A DNA stretch of 18,922 bases from the NCBI GenBank assembly GCA_022705365.1, contig JAKJEP010000018.1:1-18922 (forward strand), read 5' to 3'. Below the pieces are notes generated by a model. That model was not told where the DNA came from. It did no database searches and saw only the letters and a list, made by a program, of their open reading frames with translations. Position 1 is the stretch's first letter. Every line of letters begins with the position of its first letter. The position numbers were made by a program, and so were the translations under genes. This DNA comes from Planctomycetota bacterium (lineage in GTDB: Bacteria; Planctomycetota; Phycisphaerae; Sedimentisphaerales; SM23-30). Positions 1 to 6,860 of this stretch are shown here, piece by piece.

Positions 1-1197
1 GGGGTGGTGGTTCATGCCAATATATTGAATACCATTTTGCAGGGGTATTACATCCGCCGGCCCCATCCGCTGGCGGATCCTTTCGTGATTATTCTGGTTG
101 GGATTATCATGTCGGTCATTACCTCCTATTACCGTCCCCTGATCAGCGGGCTGGGCGTTATCCTTTTTATGGTCCTGATTGTCTGGATCAATTTTGCCCT
201 GGTATTCGGCAGGGGGCATTATTGGCTGAATGTGGTTTATCCGGTGGCGGTTACGATTCTGACCTTTGTCGCCGTCACCTTTTACCGGCAGATTACCGAA
301 GGTAAGGCCCGCCGCCGCATTACGGCCCGCTTTAAACAATACGCCTCCCCGGCCGTGGTGGACCGGATCGTCAGTTCCGGTGCGGCCGTGAGTCTGGCCG
401 GGGAAATCCGCCCGATCAGTTGCTATTTTTCCGATCTGGCCGGCTTCACCACCATCAGCGAAAAACTCGGGCCGGAAAAAACCGTCTCCGTTCTGAACAT
501 TTACCTAGACCGCATGACCGAGGTGCTGGACCGCCATCTGGCCACCATCAACAAGTTCCAGGGCGATGGCATCTTTGCCTTCTTCGGCGCCCCCATCGCC
601 CAGCCGGACCACACCCGCCTGGCCTGTCTGGCGGCGCTGGATACCCAGGCGGAACTGCTCCGGCTGGTCGATCAGCAGCGGCAGTCCGATCCGGATTTCC
701 CGCCCCTGAAAATGCGGGTCGGCATCAGCACCGGCGAGGTGGTGGTGGGGGACTGCGGCTCCCATCGGCGGTTTGACTATACCGCCATCGGCGATACGGT
801 CAATCTGGGCGCCCGGCTGGAAAGTGCGAACAAGTATTTCGGCACGAAGAGTATGATCTGCCAGAACTGTTACCAGCAATCCCAGGCGAATATCGAGGCC
901 CGCTATCTCGGCTCCGTTCGTGTGGTCGGGAAAAAACAGGGCATCGGCATCTACGAGCTGATTGCCCGCGCCGGCGAGCTGGATGACCAGACCCGGCAAT
1001 GGATCGCCCTGTTTGAAACGGCTGTGCGGCATTTCCAGCAGCGCGAATTTGACAAAGCCGCCGATACCTTGGGCCGCTGTCTCCAGTACCGCCCCCAGGA
1101 TAAGGCCGCCCTCCTCTACCAGCAAACCATCCAATCCCTTCTCCAGACCGGCATCCCCGACTCCTTCGACGGCTGCCTCGAATTGACGGAAAAATAG
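1..1197 (+). CDS. CHASE2-type membrane adenylate cyclase, 5' end outside window
   Basis: Class III nucleotide cyclase making a cyclic nucleotide, most likely cAMP, at the cytoplasmic face of the inner membrane. The frame is open to the window edge and begins inside the C-terminal end of a CHASE2 sensor (VVHANILNTIL), so the sensor start is missing. Counting from base 4, three membrane segments follow at about residues 26-43, 46-68 and 74-95. The catalytic domain covers about 135-310, with metal-site Asp144 in YFSDLAGFT, FQGDGIFAFFGAP with Asp188, and DYTAIGDTVN with Asn267 and Arg271. Lys184 and Thr260 occupy the purine-specifying positions, the Lys/Thr pair typical of class IIIb adenylate cyclases. 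The C-terminal 70 residues (FETAVRHFQQREFDKAADTL) resemble a TPR helix pair. The gene ends in TAG, and I see no clear terminator after it. The cyclase family is certain; ATP specificity is an inference from two residues. Confidence 0.93.
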   Translation, partial: GVVVHANILNTILQGYYIRRPHPLADPFVIILVGIIMSVITSYYRPLISGLGVILFMVLIVWINFALVFGRGHYWLNVVYPVAVTILTFVAVTFYRQITEGKARRRITARFKQYASPAVVDRIVSSGAAVSLAGEIRPISCYFSDLAGFTTISEKLGPEKTVSVLNIYLDRMTEVLDRHLATINKFQGDGIFAFFGAPIAQPDHTRLACLAALDTQAELLRLVDQQRQSDPDFPPLKMRVGISTGEVVVGDCGSHRRFDYTAIGDTVNLGARLESANKYFGTKSMICQNCYQQSQANIEARYLGSVRVVGKKQGIGIYELIARAGELDDQTRQWIALFETAVRHFQQREFDKAADTLGRCLQYRPQDKAALLYQQTIQSLLQTGIPDSFDGCLELTEK

Positions 1198-1241
1198 AAA
1201 GATAGAGCAATACCGGCGTCAAATTATTCATTTTGCCGGCC

Positions 1242-1337
1242 GGCAGGTATTGATTTTATCAAAGATTTCCTGTATATTCTCAATACTGCGAATGCCTGAA
1301 TTTCTGCTTTTTGTAAAGGCAGGTAAAATGGCAGGTA
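1242..1337 (+). repeat. Three copies of GGCAGGTA in the GH36 leader
   Basis: The octamer GGCAGGTA occurs exactly at 1242-1249, 1318-1325 and 1330-1337. The first copy touches the proposed -35 box and the other two lie 12 bases apart in the untranslated leader of the GH36 gene. The same octamer occurs at 16566-16573, in the leader of the second GH36 gene. It could be an operator of a sugar-responsive regulator; no such regulator is encoded in the window. Confidence 0.4.
1250..1278 (+). promoter_or_regulatory. Putative sigma-70 promoter of the first GH36 gene
   Basis: TTGATT at 1250-1255 and TATATT at 1273-1278 are separated by 17 bases, each one mismatch from consensus. Transcription would start near 1285, leaving a leader of about 165 bases before the ATG at 1453. 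Confidence 0.5.
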
Positions 1338-1437
1338 CAAAACCTGTAGTAGGATCTTTCCAGGCATTCATTGGTATGTGTTGCCAGCCGATATCTGCTG
1401 CTGTGGTCCGCCCGGGCCGAATTTTCTGTTAATCCGG

Positions 1438-1444
1438 AAAGGAG
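1438..1444 (+). promoter_or_regulatory. Ribosome binding site deciding the GH36 start
   Basis: AAAGGAG lies 8 bases before the ATG at 1453. This ATG gives a clean signal peptide, whereas the longer reading frame from 1378 adds 25 residues ahead of the signal and has no such site. Confidence 0.75.
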
Positions 1445-1452
1445 TATTTGCT

Positions 1453-3510
1453 ATGGTTCCTCACTTTCTCCGAAGGTTTCCTGGTTTTGTCATTCTCGTT
1501 CTGCTGGGATGGCCCGGATTGGCGGCGATGGGCGTTAGCCCCTCCAGCCAGGAAATGATGCGTGTAAAGAATTGGCTCCAGGAGAAATTTCTGGCCGATA
1601 CCCCGGCTGTGCCCTTTTCGTTTGTGTATGGCGGAATTCCCTCAAACGATTTTCTGGCCAAATGGCCGATGGAACGGCAAACCAGCCCGCTGAATCCCGG
1701 CGGTACCCGTCATACCCTGATTTTTCGGGATCCGCAAAGCCGGCTGGAACTGCGCTGCGTGATTTTGGAATACCAGGATTACCCTGCCCTGGAATGGACC
1801 TTGTATTTTCGCAACGGCGCAACGCAGGATACCCCGATTCTGGAAAATGTCCAGGCAGCCGATTTCACCCTTGGCAGGGAAAAATCCGGAGATTTTATCA
1901 TTTACCACGCGGAAGGAAGCGACGCAAAATTTACGGACTTCCAGCCGCTGGAGAAAAAACTCACCGCCGGTGAGAGTCTGAAACTCGCCAGCTATGGCGG
2001 CCGTTCTTCGGATGGTTTTCTGCCATTTTTCAATGTTGCCTGCCCCGATACCGGCGGTCTGGCCGTGGGCATCGGCTGGACGGGCCAGTGGAATGCCTCT
2101 CTGGATTGCGGGGGGGATGGCTTTTTACGCCTTCAAGCGGGCATGGAAGGAACCCATCTGAAGCTCCTGGCTGGCGAGGAAATTCGCACGCCGGCGATGC
2201 TGCTGGTATTCTGGAACGGCCCGGACCGTCTCCGGGGCCAGAATCTGCTGCGCCGCACGCTGCGCGAGCACTATTCGCCCACGCCGGCTGGCAAACGGAT
2301 CGATCCGCCGATTGCGTTCAGCGTTCATAAAATGTATGGTTTTGACGGCGCGATGACGGAGGAAAATATGGTCGAGACGGCTCGTCTGCTTGGCGAAAAG
2401 AAACTGCCGGTGGATTATTTCTGGATCGATGCGGGATGGTATGATAGTGTCCCTCCCAACCAATGGGTGTACACGGGGACCTGGACGCCGGATTCGGTGC
2501 GTTTCCCCCGGGGACTGGGACCGGTGGGCGAGGCGGTGCAGGCCCAGGGCCTGCGGTTTATCCTCTGGTTTGAACCGGAACGGGTCATGACCAAATCCTG
2601 GCTGCACCAGAACCATCCGGAATGGCTCCTGGCGCCCGACGAGGAACTGCCGCCGAAACAGCAATACCAGGCCAAAGACGGCTTTTACCTGCTCAACCTG
2701 GGCCATCCCGAGGCCCTGCAATGGACAAAATCCCGGTTCTCCCAGATGATCCGCGACTTCCATGTGAATGTCTATCGCCAGGATTTCAACATCCATCCTC
2801 TGCACCACTGGCACAGCGGGGACAGCCCCGATCGCCGCGGCATCACCGAAATCAGGCATATCATGGGCATGTACGAATTCTGGGACTACCTGATAGCGGA
2901 ATTTCCCGGCCTCTGGATCGACAACTGCGCCAGCGGCGGCCGCCGCATCGATTTCGAAACGCTGCGGCGTTCGGTTCCCCTGTGGCGCAGCGACGAGTGC
3001 TGGAAACCCATCCCCGAACAGGGAAATAATTATGGACTTTCATTGTGGATTCCCCTGCACGGGATGGGAGCGATCTCGGTGGAACCCTATGCCTTCTGGA
3101 GCGGGATGGGTACGAGTTACTCCGTGGCTTTAGATTTGCGGGATGAGGATGTGATCGAGCCTGCCACCCGTTTGCTGAATCAGTACCGCAGCATCAAACC
3201 CCTGCTGGAGTCGGATTTTTATCCCCTCACTCCCTACAGCCTCGAAGAAAATATTTGGATGGCCTGGCAATATGATGTGCCGGAGAAAGGAGAGGGCCTG
3301 ATACAGGCGTTCCGGCGTCCCAACTCCCAAACCGAATCCATGACCTTCCGGCTTTGCGGCCTGGAACCGCAGGCTGCTTATCAGTTTGCCGATATCGACG
3401 GAACCGCCATTGCGGAAATGACCGGCCTGGAGTTGATGAATAGTGGCCTGCCGATTATTTTAAAGAATAAGCCCGAGGTAGCCGTAATCAAATACCAAAA
3501 AAAGAAGTGA
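1453..3510 (+). CDS. Secreted GH36-family alpha-galactosidase-like glycosidase
   Basis: Retaining glycoside hydrolase of the GH36 clan, expected to remove alpha-galactosyl or related alpha-linked sugars outside the cytoplasm. The 685-residue product starts with a signal peptide (basic start, hydrophobic stretch, cleavage after about residue 25). A beta-sandwich domain (about 35-280) precedes the TIM barrel, which shows IDAGWYD, LWFEPERV, YRQDFN with likely nucleophile Asp444, and CASGGRR followed by RSDE with likely acid/base Asp514. A short beta domain ends the protein. The start is set by a good ribosome binding site. It is a clear paralogue of the product of 14021-16510 (shared YQDYP, EWTLYF, DTPILEN, GQWN, RGQNL) but lacks that protein's N-terminal NPCBM module. 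It is transcribed alone and convergently with the PurF-like gene. The family is secure; the exact sugar cannot be read from sequence. Confidence 0.92.
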   Translation: MVPHFLRRFPGFVILVLLGWPGLAAMGVSPSSQEMMRVKNWLQEKFLADTPAVPFSFVYGGIPSNDFLAKWPMERQTSPLNPGGTRHTLIFRDPQSRLELRCVILEYQDYPALEWTLYFRNGATQDTPILENVQAADFTLGREKSGDFIIYHAEGSDAKFTDFQPLEKKLTAGESLKLASYGGRSSDGFLPFFNVACPDTGGLAVGIGWTGQWNASLDCGGDGFLRLQAGMEGTHLKLLAGEEIRTPAMLLVFWNGPDRLRGQNLLRRTLREHYSPTPAGKRIDPPIAFSVHKMYGFDGAMTEENMVETARLLGEKKLPVDYFWIDAGWYDSVPPNQWVYTGTWTPDSVRFPRGLGPVGEAVQAQGLRFILWFEPERVMTKSWLHQNHPEWLLAPDEELPPKQQYQAKDGFYLLNLGHPEALQWTKSRFSQMIRDFHVNVYRQDFNIHPLHHWHSGDSPDRRGITEIRHIMGMYEFWDYLIAEFPGLWIDNCASGGRRIDFETLRRSVPLWRSDECWKPIPEQGNNYGLSLWIPLHGMGAISVEPYAFWSGMGTSYSVALDLRDEDVIEPATRLLNQYRSIKPLLESDFYPLTPYSLEENIWMAWQYDVPEKGEGLIQAFRRPNSQTESMTFRLCGLEPQAAYQFADIDGTAIAEMTGLELMNSGLPIILKNKPEVAVIKYQKKK

Positions 3511-3559
3511 TGGAAACCAATGCAGGCATACAATATCACGCCGGCGTCTTGAATCGGCC

Positions 3560-5059
3560 TTACCAGAGATTTTTCTGGAGCGAATTCTCTCGGCTTCTCT
3601 TTTTTTTCTCCGCCGGTTCGATCTCCAGGATTTTGCTCGAACGTTTCCGGCAGGCCGCCCCGGGGCACTGACCCGTCCAGCAGTACAGGCACAGCTTCTC
3701 CTTCGGCCGCCCGATCGCCTTAATCATATTATCGACGGTTTGATACCGCAGCGTCGTCACCCCCAGGTCTTTCCGGATCCACTCCACCATCTTCTGATAC
3801 TTTTCCGATTTCGGATCGATGTACTCCGAAACGTCCTTGCGGTCATGCCCTTCCAACGCCCGGATCGCCTTGCGGGCCGACAACTCCTGGATGGAGCGCG
3901 TGGATAAATTAAACCGGCACGGAAACAGCAGCGGCGGACAGGCCGGCCGCACATGAATCTCCCGTGCCCCGCGGTCCCACAGCTTCTTGATGGTAAAATT
4001 CTTAAGCTGCGTCCCCCGCACAATCGAATCCTCACACACCACGATCCGGTTTCCTTCAATCACCTCCCGGATCGGTATCAGCTTCATTTTCGCAATATGA
4101 TCCCGCGTCTGCTGGGAAGGGGGAGTATAACTGCGCCCATATCCCGAGGTGTATTTCACCAGCGGCCGCCGGAACGGCTTGCCCGATTCCATCGCATACC
4201 CCAGCCCGTGCGCCAGCCCCGAATCCGGCACCCCGCACACCAGGTCCACCTCTATATCCTTGTCTTCCCGGGCCAGATACCGCCCGCAGTTCTCCCGCAC
4301 GATCTCCGCATTGATCCCTTCATAATTCGATGCCGGAAATCCCATATAGATCCAGAGAAAGGTACAAATCTGGTTTACATTCATAGTACCCGGCCGCCGC
4401 TGCACCACCCCGTCCTCGTTGACCAGCACAATCTCGCCCGGCTCCAGATACTTCACAATCTCAAAATCGTTATTCGTGAACGCGCTGGTCTCCGTCGTAA
4501 CCGCCCAGGCATCGCTGCGTTTGCCGATTACCAGCGGGGTATAGCCGAACCGGTCCCGCGCCGCGTAGATGCCGTTGCGGTTCAGCAGCAGCAGCGAACA
4601 GGACCCCTGAATCAGGTCAAACATCTTTTCAATCCCGTCGATCAAATCTTTCCCCTGGCTGATTAACTTCGCGATTAACTCCGTCCCGTTGACGCCCCGC
4701 TTGCTGAACTCACTGAACGAAATTCCCTTTTTATACATTGCCGGCACCAGCTCATCGGCGTTCTCCACGATCCCATTGGTCGCAATGCAAAACGGTCCGA
4801 ATTTCGAATTCAGATAGATCGGCTGCTCATCCAGCGAGCTGATAACCCCGATCCCCTTGTTTCCCGAGGCCGTTTTAAAATAATCGTAGAACTTCGCCTT
4901 GAACTGGCTCTGGCTGATATCGTGTATCTGCCGGTTGAAATCCTCCCCCAAAACCACCAGCCCGCCAAACTGGGTCCCCAGATGCGAATGATAATCCGTT
5001 CCGTACAGCAGCGTTTCGGTACAATCGCCCTTTGCCACCACGCCAAAAATTCCGCTCAT
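3560..5059 (-). CDS. Divergent PurF-like amidophosphoribosyltransferase with Ser in place of the catalytic Cys
   Basis: Related to PurF, which makes 5-phosphoribosylamine from PRPP at the first step of purine synthesis. The 499-residue product has an N-terminal Ntn-glutaminase fold (1-230) and a phosphoribosyltransferase domain with DLVCGVPDSG and the PRPP loop VCEDSIVRGT (341-350). Cys232, Cys381, Cys457 and Cys460 match the four 4Fe-4S ligands of Bacillus-type PurF. The protein begins MSGIFG where active enzymes expose Cys (CGIFG/CGVFG). The glutamine-binding Arg is absent (GIGVISS at 69-75) and the SDTE motif reads NGTE (124-127), although the NG pair (95-96) remains. From memory, Bacteroidetes carry relatives with a similarly altered start. 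The ATG at 5059 has AAGGAAGG at 5069-5076. The coding strand has an A8 tract near the 3' end in a poorly conserved tail. It may use free ammonia or a partner glutaminase, or have another role. Confidence 0.87.
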   Translation of the reverse strand: MSGIFGVVAKGDCTETLLYGTDYHSHLGTQFGGLVVLGEDFNRQIHDISQSQFKAKFYDYFKTASGNKGIGVISSLDEQPIYLNSKFGPFCIATNGIVENADELVPAMYKKGISFSEFSKRGVNGTELIAKLISQGKDLIDGIEKMFDLIQGSCSLLLLNRNGIYAARDRFGYTPLVIGKRSDAWAVTTETSAFTNNDFEIVKYLEPGEIVLVNEDGVVQRRPGTMNVNQICTFLWIYMGFPASNYEGINAEIVRENCGRYLAREDKDIEVDLVCGVPDSGLAHGLGYAMESGKPFRRPLVKYTSGYGRSYTPPSQQTRDHIAKMKLIPIREVIEGNRIVVCEDSIVRGTQLKNFTIKKLWDRGAREIHVRPACPPLLFPCRFNLSTRSIQELSARKAIRALEGHDRKDVSEYIDPKSEKYQKMVEWIRKDLGVTTLRYQTVDNMIKAIGRPKEKLCLYCWTGQCPGAACRKRSSKILEIEPAEKKKRSRENSLQKNLW

Positions 5060-5086
5060 ACGCTTTTCCTTCCTTTTGGAAAACCG

Positions 5087-5117
5087 ACTTAACTCTCTCT
5101 ATTATAAATAGTTAAGT
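5087..5117. repeat. Inverted repeat over the PurF-like promoter
   Basis: ACTTAAC (5087-5093) and GTTAAGT (5111-5117) are perfect 7-base inverted arms with centres 24 bases apart. They enclose the -10 box and the expected transcription start of the PurF-like gene. A repressor operator is the simplest reading. Confidence 0.45.
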
Positions 5118-5129
5118 GATTCCAGTCAG
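5101..5129 (-). promoter_or_regulatory. Putative sigma-70 promoter of the PurF-like gene
   Basis: On the minus strand CTGACT (5124-5129) and a perfect TATAAT (5101-5106) are 17 bases apart. The start would fall near 5094, about 35 bases before the ATG at 5059. This suggests the PurF-like gene can be transcribed separately from the upstream 115-residue gene. Confidence 0.6.
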
Positions 5130-5250
5130 GTGGTAAATGAATGGTCCGCACACCGTCTTCCATTACTTCTGCCTATTATACCAACGCCGGCGATTTTGTC
5201 CATCTTTTTACGCGGGCGACCGGCTGGCCTCGCCGATAGGGGGGATGGAT

Positions 5251-5598
5251 TTACCGGTCGGTATTTTCTGCCGGCCCCTGCGGCGGCGGGGCCGCCGCGA
5301 TGGAGGGAATATAAACATGCGTTCGCCGCCAATAACGGGCAAAATCGCTGGAATATTTGCGTATCCAGTCTGCCATCAAATTCTCCCCCAGATCACAATG
5401 GGCCTTCTCCGACTCCAGCCAGCGGTGGCGTTCCATCTCCTCCCGCTGAATAGTCAGGTAAGCTTCCAGAGCATCCTGATGGTTATGATATATGATTTTT
5501 TTCCTGACTTCGTCGTAGCGACATTTGTCGCTGAACCGGGCCAGCTCGGTTCGCACCTGAGCGGCGATCTTTGGTTCAAAATCCTCGTCAATCGACAT
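5251..5598 (-). CDS. Small uncharacterised protein (115 aa)
   Basis: I do not recognise a named family. The product is charged, predicted mostly helical and cytoplasmic, with no signal peptide or membrane segment. It contains a stretch rich in His, Glu and Arg (HNHQDALEAY, then EEMERHRWLESEKAHCDLGE at about 53-72) followed by an aromatic-rich helix (WIRKYSSDFARYWRRTHVY) and a Pro/Ala-rich tail. The ATG at 5598 follows a GAAGGA site about 10 bases upstream. It starts 49 bases after the stop of the GuaA-like fragment on the same strand and could be cotranscribed with it; the PurF-like gene downstream has its own promoter. The strand choice rests on the start signal and the plausible composition; the opposite-strand frames here look like shadows. 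Confidence 0.65.
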   Translation of the reverse strand: MSIDEDFEPKIAAQVRTELARFSDKCRYDEVRKKIIYHNHQDALEAYLTIQREEMERHRWLESEKAHCDLGENLMADWIRKYSSDFARYWRRTHVYIPSIAAAPPPQGPAENTDR

Positions 5599-5647
5599 AA
5601 ACAGCTATCCTTCTTTCCGCAATTTTGCCTGAAAACAATCCCTGGTA

Positions 5648-6247
5648 TTACACCGCTTCAATGGTGGACGGCGGTTTGGGGGCAATGTTATAGGTAACGC
5701 TCACCACTTCGGGAATTTCCCGGATGATTTCACCGGCGAGTTTTTCCAGAAGCTCAAACGACAGCCGGCTCGGCTTGGCAGTCCAGGCGTCGAGGCTGTC
5801 CCAGCAGCGCAGCTCGATCTGCTGGCCGAACTGCCGTTTGCCGTTCCGCATGCCGGTCACCCGGTCTTCATGCAGAATCGCCAAATATTGAAAGGCCTTC
5901 TGGTCCTTCAGCAGCCGCTCGACTATCACGGTGGCCTTGCAGACCGTCTCAATGCGGTCCGGGGTGGCCTCCCCAATCACGCGCGCCGCCAGCGCCGGTC
6001 CCGGAAACGGAATACGATCAAACAGCTCCCGCGGAAGCCCCAGCGCCTGGCCGGTCTTCCGAACGCCGTCCTTGCGCAACTGTATCAATGGCTCGAGAAT
6101 CCGGTAGCCAAAGGCCTTCTCCGGATCGATGCCGAGCTGCTCAAAGACATTGTGCTGCCGCTTGATCCCGGCCACGGTCTCATCCACATCGGTCAGGATG
6201 GTGCCCTGCAGCAGAAATTTGGCCCCGCTCTTGCGGACGATGCGGCA
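5648..6247 (-). pseudogene. guaA: GuaA-like GMP synthase (PP-loop enzyme), 5'-truncated fragment
   Basis: GMP synthase uses ATP to adenylate XMP and then aminates it to GMP. About 200 residues remain: KFLLQGTILTDVDE, EPLIQLRKDGVR, RIPFPGPALAARVIGE, and the C-terminal dimerisation domain ending KPPSTIEAV. All match the GuaA fold without a break. The N-terminal part carrying the SGGVDSS ATP-loop, and any glutaminase domain, are absent. Homology stops abruptly upstream of RIVRKSGAKF at about 6244-6247. The frame stays open to an ATG at 6364, but those extra residues are only the antisense shadow of the TPR gene. It ends with TAA 49 bases before the 115-residue gene. Without the ATP-loop the remnant cannot be an active synthetase. 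It is either a gene broken by rearrangement or one side of an assembly chimera. Confidence 0.83.
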
Positions 6248-6254
6248 GTGGAAT

Positions 6255-6860
6255 ATGCAGAACCACGATTTCCAAGAGAGGGAAGTGCCCACCTTGCGGC
6301 GTGACGTCACAGTCAAGGTCGATTTTCTCCTGCGCAATAGCGCTGCTCCCTCCGGCACTGTCACCCTGGAAACCTCTCGCTCCTACACTTCCAATCAGGA
6401 CCCCCAGGTCCGCGGTCCGCAGAACCTGCTCCGGCCCGATGATCCCGACCGGGTGCCGCCGGTCGATGCCATTGCCCGCAAGCTGATTGACGAATGCCTC
6501 AGCGATTTTATCGCCATGATTCATCCCTATGAAGTCACTGCTAAAGTCCCCCTGCGTTATGTTGGGGGTGCGGATACTGCCGCCGGTTGCCGCGCTGCGA
6601 AAAAAGGGGACTATGCCGCGGCTGCCCGCTTTTTTCAGTCTGCCATACAGAAGAAACCATCCCATCCGGATCTGCACTTCAACCTGGCCGTTGTCCGGGA
6701 AGCCGCCGGCAATCTGGCCGCTGCGGAAGAACAGTACCGCCAGGTTCTCGAACTGCATCCCTCCGATGAACCGGCCCGGCTCGGTCTGGATCGAGTGACC
6801 CGCCTGCGGCGAATGAAGGAATACGAACAAAAATTACCTCCCAGCTTCCCGGTAAAATGA
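6255..6860 (+). CDS. TPR-containing protein, N-terminal part missing at the junction
   Basis: The intact part has a beta-rich region (VPTLRRDVTVKVDFLLRN, with QDPQ and a helix LIDECLSDFIAMIHPYEV) followed by at least two tetratricopeptide units (AAKKGDYAAAARFFQSAIQK and NLAVVREAAGNLAAAEEQYR), which normally mediate protein contacts. Planctomycetal envelope lipoproteins of this kind usually carry a signal peptide and a further N-terminal region; none is present. The ATG at 6255 has no ribosome binding site. Just upstream the DNA becomes antisense guaA sequence, so the true 5' end appears lost near 6249. The stop TGA overlaps the next ATG by four bases (ATGA at 6857-6860), showing translational coupling to the propeller gene. 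The domain call is good, the product is incomplete, and the function is unknown. Confidence 0.75.
   Translation: MQNHDFQEREVPTLRRDVTVKVDFLLRNSAAPSGTVTLETSRSYTSNQDPQVRGPQNLLRPDDPDRVPPVDAIARKLIDECLSDFIAMIHPYEVTAKVPLRYVGGADTAAGCRAAKKGDYAAAARFFQSAIQKKPSHPDLHFNLAVVREAAGNLAAAEEQYRQVLELHPSDEPARLGLDRVTRLRRMKEYEQKLPPSFPVK

Noticed and set aside
1210..1250. Possible terminator after the cyclase gene around the GCCGGCCGGC palindrome
   Set aside because: Pairing between ATACC/GGTAT and inner bases is imperfect, the loop is large, and no T tract follows.
1378..1452. Longer start for the first GH36 gene
   Set aside because: The extra 25 residues precede an otherwise normal signal peptide and lack a ribosome binding site; AAAGGAG serves the ATG at 1453.
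3953..4666. 237-codon + strand frame opposite the PurF-like gene
   Set aside because: Composition is shadow-like and the minus strand shows continuous PurF-family motifs with all Fe-S cysteines.
6248..6364. Extension of the GuaA-like frame to an ATG at 6364
   Set aside because: Residues encoded upstream of RIVRKSGAKF do not resemble GuaA-family sequence and are antisense to the TPR gene's conserved part.
6180..6830. Minus-strand open frame extending beyond the GuaA-like fragment
   Set aside because: It could have supplied the missing GuaA N-terminus by frameshift, but I find no SGGVDSS loop or other GuaA motif in it; it is the shadow of the TPR gene.
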